From Diadema setosum (Eukaryota; Echinodermata; Echinoidea; Diadematoida; Diadematidae): a stretch of DNA of 64,000 nt. Below the pieces are notes generated by a model. It saw nothing but the letters and a program-made list of their open reading frames with translations, searched no databases and had not been told where the DNA came from. Position numbers and translations under genes: made by a program. The stretch is taken from contig CM067067.1 in the NCBI GenBank assembly GCA_033980235.1, positions 16,982,739-17,046,738 of the forward strand, given 5' to 3'. Below, in pieces: positions 45,786 to 56,572 of this stretch. Position 1 is the stretch's first letter. The number at the start of each line of letters is the position of its first letter.

Positions 45786-46654
45786 TTAATCTTGTTTTTG
45801 AGGAACTCTCAAAATTACGACTGAAACTGTTTTTGGAAACACGAATCCAGACTTGGTACTGCACCGATGCGTCGCCTCTCCCACAGTCTAGTGACCGCAT
45901 CACTGTAGCACTGCATCGTCTGTGCTATCCCTGGAACTACCGTGTTGTGCCTATGCAAATTCAAGTCTCCCGCATACGCGGACTAATATGCGTCAGCGTT
46001 GAATCGAACACTCGACTCGTAAACTGAAAAAGTGACAAATTTGGAAACTCTTGAAACTTCACCCCGCTTTTTTTGGCCCTATTGTGTGAGTTTATGGACG
46101 CTTTCCGGCACGCAAAGGGTTCATTTCGTATAGCCTACATGCAAAGATCAATGTTATAAGGATTTTGTGCTCGTTTCGCCAAAGAAAGCCGTCATACTGA
46201 GTGAGTTTCGGACGCTTTCCAGCACGCAAGTGAGTAAAACAATTCCATATCTACGGATGATTTTCGCTGCTACGGAATAAACTGCATTGTTTCGACTCTG
46301 CATTGGAATGTTTTGTCCTTGATGGAATGATGTTTTGCAAACCTGTTCTGTCTCGGGATGTGTGACACTGACTGAGTTAAATAATGGTTTTGGACGCTTT
46401 GCAGCACACATCCAAGACAAATTTTGCTACCTCCACACAGGTTAGTCTGTAAAACAGCCGTTCTCATGGCTAGTCCAAACTAAGTTACTGCCAAAGTTAG
46501 TGAGAATAATCTGACATTTTGACACTATCGCCGATCGGTACTGGCAGCCCAGTTGAGAACGCATCGACGTACGTGACGTTGATGAGCAATCGAATCGGAG
46601 CTGAAGCCTTATGAAGGAACTATTTTCTGCCGTTCAAGCAACAAACGTTGCTAG
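45786..46654. other. Gypsy leader remnant with GGACGCTTT repeats
   Basis: No gag frame. Three spaced copies of a motif: 'atggacgctttccggcacgc' (46095), 'cggacgctttccagcacgca' (46209) and 'tggacgctttgcagcacaca' (46392). Higher GC than the surrounding DNA. The junction to pol at about 46652-46660 is a deletion breakpoint preceded by an in-frame TAG. Confidence 0.6.
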
Positions 46655-48898
46655 GACAACTGGCGACGGTACTGTTTCAAGAGACTTCCCTTCGGGCTAA
46701 ATGTGTCGCAAGATATATTCCAGGCAAAGATGGACGTGATCTTGGAAGGATGTCCTGGTGTCATAGGAATCGCCGACGACATTGTAGTCTTTGGCTCCTC
46801 CGAAGTGGAGCACGACAACAACCTGCATAGACTCATGCAGAGAGCACGTGAATACGGACTAGTGTTCAACCTAGACAAGTGTGACATCAAGATCGCCTCT
46901 GTCAAGTTCTTTGGGTGCTACTATGATGCAAATGGCATCCACCCTGATCCTGAGAAAGTGGCCAGCATCAAGGCACTGTCTCCCCCTCAGAATGTGAAGG
47001 AGCTACAGCAATTCCTCGGAATGGTACAGTACCTTTCACCATTCTTTCCCCACTTAGCTGATCTGACAGCAGACCTCCGGGATCTCACCCGCAAAGACAG
47101 AGAATGGCAGTGGTCAAGTTCGCACCAGATGGCCTTCGAGACTCTCAAGAAGAAAGTTGAAGAGCTTACAACTCTGACATACTTCGACCCATTGAAGCCG
47201 ACAGTCATCCAAGTAGACGCATCACAGAAGGGCCTAGGAGCCGCCCTCCTTCAGGACAACAAGCCTGTTGCCTTCGCGAGCAAAGCATTGTCCCCTACCG
47301 AGCAACGGTATGCCAACATTGAGCGTGAACTACTAGCAGTAGTCTTTGGATGCACACGTTTCCACACATATGTGTTTGGATCTAGGTTTACTGTCGAGTC
47401 AGATCATAAACCTTTGGAGAACATCCAGCACAAGAATCTTGCTGACACCCCACCAAGACTCCAAAGGATGATGCTAAGGCTTCAACCGTATGATGTCCAC
47501 ATCATGTACCGTCCAGGAAGCACGATGCTACTTGCTGATGCACTCTCGAGATTGAGCCCAATCTCAGGACAGACCCTGGACATAGAAGAGACAATCCATG
47601 TCATACACTGCTCTGACACAAGGCTCCAAGAAATCAAAGAGCAGACCCTGCAAGACAAGACCATGAGTTTGCTTGCCACGACAGTGATAGAAGGATGGCC
47701 CGAACACGCACGGGATCTACCCAAGGAGATCAGGAATTTTTGGTCTTGCAGAGACTCCCTCTCTATCGAAGATGGCATTCTCATGAAGGGAGACCGGATC
47801 TTCATACCCCCACGGATGAGGAAGGAGGTCCTAGAGAAAATCCACATTGGACATCAAGGCATAGTCAAGTCGCAAGCATATGCACGTTCGTGTGTATTCT
47901 GGCCTGGCATAGACAAAGATGTGGAGAATATGACTCGCTCCTGCACTCAATGCCAAGCACACCAAAGAAGACAGTCTGCGGAACCACTCACAAACCATGA
48001 GGTACCCCAAGGCCCTTGGAAAGTTGTCGGTACTGACCTGTTTCACTTCCGTAACGACGAATACTTGATCATCGTGGACTACTTCTCTAAGATGCCGTTT
48101 GTTAGGAAATTACCTGCCCGGTACTCAAGTGTGGCTGTAATCCGCCTGACAAAGGCAGTATTCAGTGAGCATGGAATCCCAGAGAAAGTGATAAGTGACA
48201 ATGGGCCACAATTCTCTAGTGAGGAATACAAGAGATTCAGCCAATCCTGGGGATTCACACATGTCACCTCTAGCCCACACTATCCCAGAAGTAATGGTCA
48301 AGTTGAGAGAGCAATACAAACTGTGAAAGCAACCCTGACCAAAGCTAGAGAAGGCGGCCAAGACGAGTTCCTAGCCATGCTCTCCATCCGCAATACCCCC
48401 ATAGATAGCAAGCTTCCGCCACCTGCAGAAATACTGTACAGGAGGAAGTCTAGAAGTGCACTGCCTGTGAAAGACACTCTGAACCGTGTCAACATACCAG
48501 ACAACGATGAGATCCGCCAGATGCTTTGTGACCGTCAATCCAAGCAGAAAGAAAACCATGACGTACGCGGTACAAGGAAGCTGCCGAGCCTAGAGATAGG
48601 GCAACAAGCTACTATGAGGGACAGCAGAACATGACTGTGGACACCGGTGGTCGTGAAGGACGTATGTGCCGAACCAAACTCCTACCTGGTACAGACCCCC
48701 AATGGGCACACACTGCGCAGAAACCGTAGTGACCTGAGAGACCTTGGTACCACAAAAATGCGGGTCCACTTTGCCCCCACCCCTGAAATCTTGACACCCC
48801 AGAAAAGCCAGTGTAAGAACACCCCTGACAAACCAGGTGTATACACTACTAGAAGTGGTCGCACTGTAAGACCACCAAAGAGACTTATCACAGAGTAG
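46655..48898 (+). pseudogene. pol: Gypsy pol, C-terminal part (RT end, RNase H, integrase), one internal TGA
   Basis: Numbering from the GTG codon at 46703. RT-like FKRLPFG lies just upstream (46676-46696), then IADDIVVFG (23-31) holds the two catalytic Asp. RNase H 167-240 has D172, E207/E209 and D234. Integrase has the HHCC finger (H381, H384, C414, C417) and the DDE core D445, D499, E535 with 35 residues between the last two. These catalytic residues are intact. TGA at 48632-48634 stops the frame; the same frame continues to 48898 with an integrase C-terminal segment (LRRNR..., TRSGRTVRPPKRL). There is no initiation codon of its own, and earlier pol is deleted, so I call it a pseudogene although RNase H/integrase could fold if expressed by readthrough or fusion. 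Confidence 0.93.
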
Positions 48899-49728
48899 CA
48901 AACACATACTCTGCTTTGTAAATACTGTTTTATGTGTTAAGAATAGCCCTTGTGACTATTCCATTTTTAACTGAAAATTATTTGTTTTGAGATGCATGAG
49001 GCAAAGCACTTCAAGTTATTCACATCTATGGAAAAAGGGAGAAGTTATGTGGTGTAAACTTTGAAACTTACTGACATAACGTGACAATATAACACCCAAT
49101 TCTGAGATATACATGTTAGTCAGACCTGTTGATAGAAGTGCATATTGACTTCATGAGTTAACCGAATTTATGAAAGCTAATTCTTATGAGCATTCAATTG
49201 TGATAATAAGCTATGTGTGTATACAATGTATGAAATTACCATAGTTCACTCTAGCTTCACCTGTAAATAGTATAGATTGAACTTTTGGCATGCTATAACA
49301 TACTAGAAATGAGTAAAAGCTCTTCAGTCTACGCATTTTGGAATTAGTCAAAATTAATACAGTCTTTAATCAATCCTTATGTATCAGTCACAAGAGCAAT
49401 ACTAGTGATATATGTGCATGCAATTAGTTTATTCATTTTAGGCAATGAATTTACTTCAGACAATGTGGAATTGTTACAGTACTGAAGATAATTGCTTTAA
49501 TAACAGGTCACAGATAAGTTGCTTTTAATACAACATGCAAGTTGCTATTTCATATAAATATATTGAACTTGCATATGTGTCACATTCAATGGCAGATACT
49601 GTATAAATGTTACACGGTGTTACGATCAAGATACCAACTTGGCGTTCGTTGAATAGAATGTGTTTTCTAAAGTTGAGCAGTTATTCTGACTCGGTTAAAG
49701 ACCTCTTCTTCTTTGTTGAGAGAGGGGA
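48899..49728 (+). other. Gypsy 3' noncoding region and polypurine tract
   Basis: About 820 bp of AT-rich sequence without frames, ending in GAGAGAGGGGA (49718-49728) directly before the 3' LTR, which would prime plus-strand synthesis. Confidence 0.75.
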
Positions 49729-49913
49729 TGTTATGTCATGTACTAATTGACATATACTCGGATGTACACCAAATTGTAATACTGAGTGGAGAGGCTCAGA
49801 GACACTCATGGGCACAGAGCTACGTCAAGTATTGCTCCTAAATAAATGTCTCGTAACTGCTGAATCACGCCTGTCAAGGAATTATTCTTTGTGTCAAGGA
49901 TGACAACATAACA
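49729..49913 (+). repeat. 3' LTR of the Gypsy element
   Basis: 185 bp, TGTTATGTCATG ... GACAACATAACA, no difference from the 5' LTR seen by eye, followed by the CCATA duplication. Confidence 0.97.
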
Positions 49914-49918
49914 CCATA

Positions 49919-50640
49919 CGCATAGCGTAATTACGCTGTGCATATGGGGCTGTTGGTCGTAGTTAGTACCTTGGTTGAGGCTTTTCGTATTAACGTGCAC
50001 TTTCATTGACTTATTCGCTATGCTTTACTGTATGTATGATCGCACTTCTGACATGTTAGTACACATGTACCTCGATACAACTCTTTCGCATCAGTTTTCA
50101 CCACTCAGCATTCTATATGCATGATTCACACATATCATCGATTACTGTGAAATATTTTCAACGGAATTACAGTACAATTATCTACTCACAACGTTTGGCT
50201 CATCAAAAAGATTAATTCATCATCCAAACCTCACGGTCGTCTGTCCATTTCAAACGAGGAACGTCAGTAGTATGCACGTACGTATACCGCGCGACCTACG
50301 GCGTGGCGTGCGCATGCGATTTTAGCTTTGCCATTGACCAAGTGCTCAACGGTCCACGCGTGCACGCATAATACGTGTACTTGTACTCGTTTGCTTTCTC
50401 TCTATGATAACGTCATTGAAATTATATTCTTGATCCCGGTGCGAGAAGAAAAAACAAATGTTTAATTCAAGTAGTAATTTTTTTAGTACAGTATTACTGA
50501 TGACACTGTCACTCTTTAACAACGTGTAGTTATATTTTCAAATAAAAATATACGATAATATCCAAAAATAGTGTGGCATTTTAAGCAAACACCATTCAAC
50601 ACCCACATGTCAGCTTTCGGGAAAGACTATGGAATGGTTC
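49919..50640. other. No gene seen
   Basis: Interior of the 12.8-kb element to the right of the Gypsy insertion. CG-containing stretch at 50270-50370; no exon or transposase found. Confidence 0.4.
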
Positions 50641-50786
50641 CAAATTCGAACCCTTAAGACTTGGCTCCCTTTAGGGTTCGGATTTGCACCGCTACATCCA
50701 TCCCGAACCCTATAAGGTGCAACTTAGTTAGATTTGCTCGTAGGGTGCAAATAAGAACCCTAATAGAACCCTAATTTCTCTGTGTG
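50641..50786. repeat. Right subterminal region of the 12.8-kb element
   Basis: Contains 'ctccctttagggttcggatt', 'aaccctataaggtgcaac' and 'agggtgcaaataagaaccct', related to the left subterminal repeats, then the TIR TAATTTCTCTGTGTG. Confidence 0.75.
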
Positions 50787-51690
50787 TACTGTTAATTCCG
50801 AATTAAAAAAAGTGACTCAATGGATAAGAGCCAACAAATTATCACTGAATCTTCAGAAAACTAACTATATGTTATTCAGTAAGTCTATAGAAGTTTTACC
50901 CACAGATATCATCTTTGATGACGTTCACTTAGAGCGTGTATCTCATACAAATTTTCTCGGTATTACAGTGGACGATAAACTTTCGTGGAAGCCTCATCAA
51001 TTATTATTAATATTAGTAAAATAATTTCGCGTAATATTGGTATTATTAATAGACTTAAATCTCATATCCCGTTGTCTTCTTTGCTGACGTTGTATTTTTC
51101 ATTAATATTACCTTATTTAAATTATGGAATCTTAGCATAGGGTATAGTGCCCATCAAACTTTATTAGATAGATTATTGTTATTACCAAAAAAAAAAAAAA
51201 GAAGGCACTTCGTATTATTTGTGGCGTTTCTCCACGTTCCCATGCAGATCCATTATTTGTTAGATAAGATTTAAAAAATCAAAGATTTGTTTTTCTTACA
51301 GCTGGGTCAGTTTATGTTTAATTATAACACAAATGCACTTCCCAGCATTTTTTATTCAATGTTTCCCGAAATCAATATTTTCATAATTATCTCATCAGGC
51401 GATCAAATGAGTTTCATTTACCCCTTCTGAGAACATTATTGGCTCAAAATACATTTATATACACTGGCCCTAGATTTTGGAATTCTTTAAGTTGTGATAT
51501 AAAAAAAAATGCTTTATCTTTGAATTCGTTTAAGCGTAAGTTAAAATATTTTTTGTTTAACTCATATTAAGATATATACGATTCATTACTTAGCTGGTCT
51601 TTACAGCCTATAAGGGTTCATCGTCAATCATTGATTTCATCATTGTGTATTTTTTACATTATCTTATTTGTATACACTTTGCTCGGCTGA
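50787..51690 (+). pseudogene. Non-LTR retrotransposon RT fragment (3' piece)
   Basis: It continues the fragment ending at 37958: ANKLSLNLQKTNYMLF and FLGITVDDKLSWKPH are RT thumb-region motifs. After about 51005 the frame shifts (ISKIISRNIGIINRLKS) and shifts/stops recur (poly-A 51187-51201). Later pieces, ALRIICGVSPRSHADPLF and FIYTGPRFWNSL, are the usual C-terminal CR1/Jockey-type motifs. Clearly inactive. Confidence 0.85.
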
Positions 51691-52186
51691 CTGGGCTGAA
51701 ACACCTCAATTCCCTCTTACGATCCCGATGTTTAGCGTGTTGGCTTTTCCTTTCATTTCCTTTTTCTTTCTCTCCTTCCTTTCCATTATTCTTTTGTGTT
51801 TTATTACTGTCATTGTATACCCTACTATAAAGTCATGTAATGTCGTTGTGTTTCTATTGTCTTGTTCTGTCCTGTCTTGTTCTCTCCTGTCTTTGTAAAA
51901 AAAAAAAAAAAAGTTTAATGTATTCACAAGAATCCTTTAAGTGGTTCACAATTTAAAAGCATGCTTTTCAGTGAACCTCTCAGTTCTTTTTTTTTCCCCC
52001 TCCAAACATAATTTTGTATTCTGCCGGTATGCATGTATAATTTCCTATTTGTTGACCCGCATTATCTACCATGTATAAAGTCGAATACATGCCTATGTTA
52101 TATCTTCTGATTCATTTCGTGTTATGTTTGACGAAAAAGAAAGAAGGAATGAAATAAATGAAATGAAATGAAAAAGAAATGAAATG
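51691..52186 (+). mobile_element. 3' UTR and AAATG-rich tail of the same non-LTR element
   Basis: T/C-rich UTR, poly-A at 51897-51913, then 'gaaataaatgaaatgaaatg' repeats (52151-52187). It stops exactly where the right long inverted repeat begins. Confidence 0.6.
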
Positions 52187-53726
52187 AATATAAAATTTAT
52201 ACGTGTATCGACAGATTAAAGAAAAGAGTATGAGAGAACGAGTCGATAGGGAACCACTCGGAATAAAGAAAATCACTGACTGAATTAACGGAGTGTATAA
52301 ATGCAGAAGACTGTCGTCAAGTAAGCATATAGCTTGAAGATACGGCAGTCACATTAGTGGTTGTTATGACTCTACTGGTCGATTATTGTTGACATTAGTG
52401 GGCTCTACACATGGTGACAGCATATTTTGGATGAAAATCTTATGCAATAATATTGTGAATTCACCTAACTCCCTCGGATTTTGAGCATTTGACTTGAAAT
52501 TTGGCACATGTGACAGCTATGACATATAGTTGTGCAAACTTCATTTTTTCTTAATGTCAAACATTGTGTTGACATGGTAACAGTATTCTTAATGAAAATC
52601 ATAGAAATTGCTGATTTACTGACTTTACTCACTCAAGTTTTGAGCACTTGACTTGAGATATGGAACATGTGACTATCAGTGAGCAAAATAACACATTATT
52701 GTTAATTTTATTCAATGTTGAACAATTGTCATAGTATTTTTTTTTTTAAAGAAAAGCATATAAACAAAGTGATCATTGCCTGTTGAGCTAACTGCCTCGT
52801 TGTGTTTAGTTTTGGGGATATTAATCACATTGAGTGATAGTTCTAGTTTGTATCACAATACTTCTTGGATATTGGAGGATCCGATTACATCTGTAGTAAA
52901 CCTTCATGAAAAAAAAAGTGCTTGAACATAAAGAAGTGAATAAAGTGCATAATGACTTCATGCAACAGTGGTGTAATTTTCCTAGATAACATGTGACTGT
53001 ACATGTTTCTAGACAAACTGATCAATGTAGAGAGTAATAAGTGGTCTTGTAAACAAGCATTGTAAAGTTTAAGAATCAGAAAGAGAGAAGGGGGAGGGAC
53101 AGAGAGAGTATGAGAAACAAATAAATTGTATGATAGGCTAATTCAAACAGTGATCGAGGAAGGAATACACGAGTCACGCATTTGAAAAAGGAGGGGGTCC
53201 GAGAGAGGTCGGAAAATGAATATGCAGAGTGAGTCTTTGAAACTAGTATGAAGAAAAGAGGGACAGGTTTGAGAAACAAAATAATATACCATCAGTGTGA
53301 TGAAGATAGATTTGGGGGCCTTTAATAGCAACATATATAACAGGGGGTTGGGGTCTGAGAAATAAAGTTAATACATGTACATACAATGTACAGTATAGAG
53401 GGGGTCTTGAAACAGAAATTATGTGATATGAGAGGGAGTCAAGAGAGATAGAGAGAGCTTGTATTTGGAACAAATACTATGATGTATGGAGAGACGGGAG
53501 ATGAGAGACGTTTTGGAAATAAGAGAGTGAGGGGGTCTGAAAGACAAATACATTACTTTTGATACAATGTATTAATTTTAAAATGAGAAAAAAGGCAAAC
53601 ATTTTCCAATGCATGATGATGTTTGTTCCATTCAGGTGTCATTAGACTAAGCGATCATGTTATTTCACAACTCTCTGATACATGTACATGCATATGTACC
53701 AGCTATAGCCTATTCCATAACTTTCA

Positions 53727-54135
53727 ACTACTCTCCCTTCAAGCTTTCCATCCATGCTCTTCTTCTTCTCCACTCATTTTCCCTTCAATCTTTCCTGTGA
53801 ATATCTAAATTATCAATCAACGGAGATGGAAAAAGTGTTACATTATATACTTACATTCTGTTAGATTACTAGTCATGTGTAGGCCTATTATGTCGTTATG
53901 CGTTTCAATATTTTTTTTTTTTTTTGGGGGGGGGGGCAGGATTGGCTTCACCGTCAGTCCCTTCCCCCCAACAAATCAGTAAACGCAAACATGTAGGCCT
54001 ACAATTTACAAAGGCGAAAAATGACCATCTAAATGTAATTCTTTGGGAGTATGCTCAGCGCCCCTACCATCCCTTTAAAAATCACTCCAACCTGTATATA
54101 TATATATATATATATGAATATAAATAAATAAATAA

Positions 54136-54178
<43 letters not shown>

Positions 54179-54191
54179 TATAAATAAATAA

Positions 54192-54234
<43 letters not shown>

Positions 54235-54245
54235 TAAATAAATAA

Positions 54246-54298
<53 letters not shown>

Positions 54299-54466
54299 TC
54301 GGTCAGTGTAGCCCATCTTATACACCCCCATCATACACATTGGTCTTCCATGGAATATTGATCACTTTTGTGCAGGTTTGATGAGATATCACAGAATATT
54401 CATTGCTTATTTTTTATCTCTTTCCTTATGATTCTCTCTCTCCCCCTCTCCTCCTGGTCAGATTTT
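53727..54466. other. ~740-bp block present only in the right arm
   Basis: The left arm runs directly from 'ttggaataggctgg'-type sequence to 'gcgaaaaacaagac', whereas the right arm has this block between 'ccataactttcaa' and 'tttttttgttttttgtattg'. It contains T-run/G-run 53910-53936 and long (TA)n/(AAAT)n. Either an insertion on the right or a deletion on the left. Confidence 0.65.
54097..54297. repeat. (TA)n with interspersed (AAAT)n
   Basis: Three blocks of (TA)n separated by 'gaatataaataaataaataa', a higher-order repeat of about 60-65 bp. Confidence 0.95.
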
Positions 54467-54739
54467 TTTTGTTTTTGTATTGTTTTCTTTTTCGCACTCT
54501 CACTCGTTTACATACGTACATGTACTACTTGGATGCAGGTCGACCACGGCGAGCAAAACTTTCACAGCGCGTACACACACTCACTGACGAACGTGTACGA
54601 ATCGAGCGGAGGGTTCAGTGAACTCTTCGCAACCAACAACCCTCGTGGAGTAAGCATAGACGCATCACGAGCGGTTTCATTGAATTAGATTGCTAAAAGC
54701 CACAGGCTTGCGTGTAAATAAAAAATACGCGTTCGGTAC

Positions 54740-55089
54740 CCCATGGCCCATGCTACTATACACATCAAACACGTAGGGGTCTGAAACACGTACGTCCACT
54801 ACTAGCAGTAGTCGCGCGGTTTCAGCTTTCACGACCTGATAGTCAACGTCACTGCTATATGCATATGTGGGACTATGAATGGCACAATCGATTGTATGTC
54901 GTTTTTAACATGACACCATTGATATTTGAGTGCTAAAATGTCTTCATATTTGCTTGAAAACAATAGTTATTTTCCACTGAAGTGACAAAGTAGCATAGTA
55001 ATGAATTTAACTATATTTTGCAAGTGTCCCCGAGTCAAATTCTTCTAACTGAAGTTTATAAACTTGTGTCTCACTTTTACTAATGTGTA
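54740..55089. other. Flank between 20-kb structure and tRNA gene
   Basis: No exon. CG-containing segment at 54790-54850. Possible upstream region for the tRNA, which uses internal promoters. Confidence 0.35.
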
Positions 55090-55162
55090 GCCCGGTTAGC
55101 TCAGTCGGTAGAGCATGGGACTCTTAATCCCAGGGTCGTGGGTTCGAGCCCCACATTGGGCG
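55090..55162 (+). tRNA. tRNA-Lys (anticodon CTT)
   Basis: 73 nt folding into a full cloverleaf: acceptor GCCCGGT/ATTGGGC (two G-T pairs), D arm GCTC...GAGC, anticodon arm TGGGA-CTCTTAA-TCCCA with CTT at 55123-55125, T arm GTGGG-TTCGAGC-CCCAC, discriminator G. The A box TAGCTCAGTCGG and B box GGTTCGAGCC match Pol III internal promoters. A run of T follows from 55169, a normal Pol III terminator. No intron, no encoded CCA. It looks functional. Confidence 0.97.
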
Positions 55163-56149
55163 CAAGTATTTTTTTTTCTTTCTTTCTTTCTTATTCCCCT
55201 TGGGAATTACATGTATATTATCCATCGTATGCGAATTGCTAATTGTTATGTGTGCGTCTTTGGCTGGGAGGTATGGGCATAGGCCCTACTGTTATTTTCT
55301 TTTGAAAATTTAATTTTTTATTGAGCTAAGGTTGCAAGATTACCGTCATTGGTAGGTTTAATAATAATAATAATAATAATAAAGGACATTTATATTGCGC
55401 AGCTACTATAATGATATACACTGTACTCTACTGCGCATTACAAAATGACATGCATACAAGAAATTCAAACAGAATGTACACTACTTCAAGAGATGACTTT
55501 TTAACCTGGCCTTAAAAAGAATATGTTAGGCATATATCGTGAATTATTTGTGAGGAAGAAAAGAAAATCTCCATTATAAGAAATAATTGGATTTTCATTT
55601 GAAATGAGAGTGTTTTAAATGTAACAAATGATTACTGTCATCCCTCCCCTCCCCCACCCACTCGCAGGGGTCTTGGTGTTTTCTCCTTTATAGCAACGGC
55701 GATACCTGATATCTCCTCTTGACAGGTATAGTGGTTACGTTTAGGTGGTAAAATAGTGAAATTGTAATGACTGATGGGAAAGGGTGGGAAGAAAAGGATA
55801 GGTAATTATGTATGGGGTGGAGTGTTTTTCTTTTCGTATACATATAGTAAAGCAGTATAGATATGGTTAGGAAGGGTAGTTGGGTCAGCTACATTTATAG
55901 GGAGAACTGTTTTGGGGGATTGATTTTAAAATTGAATACCTGAATATTAGAACGACCCAAGTCCAAATTTGGCTATTGACTCTGGAAACCATTTACAAAG
56001 TCATGCAAATACAGATAATCATTCAAGTGACCGTTTTACATTCAAATTTGTATGAATAGCATTCCAATAACTGAAAACACTAAAAGCAGTATAAAGTTAT
56101 TTATTCATTTATATTTTTCCCAAATCTTCTCTTATGGACTTGGGTCATT
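55163..56149. other. Noncoding, with (AAT)n and a SINE-like fragment
   Basis: (CTTT)n at 55175-55190; (AAT)n at 55359-55382 followed by 'aaggacatttatattgcgca', a word order common in interspersed repeats. No exon seen. Confidence 0.5.
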
Positions 56150-56526
56150 CTTTCAATTCAATTCAATCTTTATTTCCGATCCAATATATAAATATATAAA
56201 AATACATGTGAATATGAGCAAATTGTACAAAAAGTGAGTTTAAAAACAATGGAAACGTCAACAAAACAAGTCGAGATTATGATAAAGACAAAAGAATTAA
56301 AAACACATGGGGAAAACCAAAATTACAGGTACATGAAGAACAGAAACTCATTAACATTGTGTGTTTGGTTGATTAGAAAATGGTATGCACGTAGAAAGCC
56401 AGAATAGGCTTGTTATGTTGCACATACCCCGCGTTATAATAATTTTACAAGTACTTTAAAAAAATCAAGTTAATCATAAAAAAAAACATTAAACACCATA
56501 ATACAAATAGAAGAAAGACCAATATA

Positions 56527-56572
<46 letters not shown>

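Larger units (their letters stand above)
43219..49913 (+). mobile_element. Ty3/Gypsy LTR retrotransposon, 5'-deleted internal region
   Basis: Two 185-bp LTRs, identical by eye, flanked by the 5-bp duplication CCATA (43214-43218 and 49914-49918). A PBS-like TGGTGGCAGC follows the 5' LTR; AGAGGGGA precedes the 3' LTR. The internal part encodes only the end of RT, RNase H and integrase; gag, protease and early RT are missing. A ~2.4-kb Helentron-like insertion sits after the PBS. Short LTRs, the IADD form of the RT motif and the RSGR tail suggest the Mag clade (which includes sea-urchin SURL), a tentative placement. Confidence 0.9.
37959..50786. mobile_element. 12.8-kb TIR element inserted in the RT gene
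   Basis: Left end CTACACACAGAGAAATTA, right end TAATTTCTCTGTGTG. TACT occurs on both sides (37955-37958 and 50787-50790), and removing the insert with one TACT puts the two RT halves back in the same frame, strong evidence for the boundaries. Subterminal regions on both sides carry 'agggtgcaaat'/'gcaccct' repeats. No transposase was found; most of the interior is other transposons. The exact outer 1-3 bp and the superfamily are uncertain. Confidence 0.75.
34425..54730. mobile_element. ~20.3-kb composite element with ~1.9-kb inverted termini
   Basis: Long imperfect inverted repeats (34433-36347 and 52187-54730) enclose ~15.8 kb. GTTCGGTAC occurs directly outside both ends (34416-34424 and 54731-54739), consistent with a 9-10 bp target duplication. 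Mutator-like and Foldback elements have long TIRs and ~9-bp duplications, but no transposase is visible. The interior contains a palindrome, a split non-LTR element, a 12.8-kb TIR insertion and a Gypsy element. It could also be a genomic inverted duplication not made by transposition. Confidence 0.6.
52187..54730. repeat. Right long inverted repeat of the 20-kb structure
   Basis: Reverse complement of 34433-36347 with scattered substitutions and small indels, for example 'ttggcacatgtgacagctat', 'agtggtcttgtaaacaagca', 'gagggagtcaagagagatag' and 'cgtgtaaataaaaaatacgc'. It is longer than the left arm because of an extra block at 53727-54466. Confidence 0.85.

Noticed and set aside
43219..49913. 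Endogenous retrovirus with envelope gene
   Set aside because: After integrase there is only ~820 bp of AT-rich noncoding sequence before the 3' LTR; no envelope-like frame.
34425..54730. Polinton/Maverick element
   Set aside because: Size and long TIRs would fit, but there is no protein-primed polymerase, retroviral-type integrase of that family, ATPase or capsid gene, and the flanking duplication looks like 9 bp rather than 6. The only integrase belongs to the Gypsy element.
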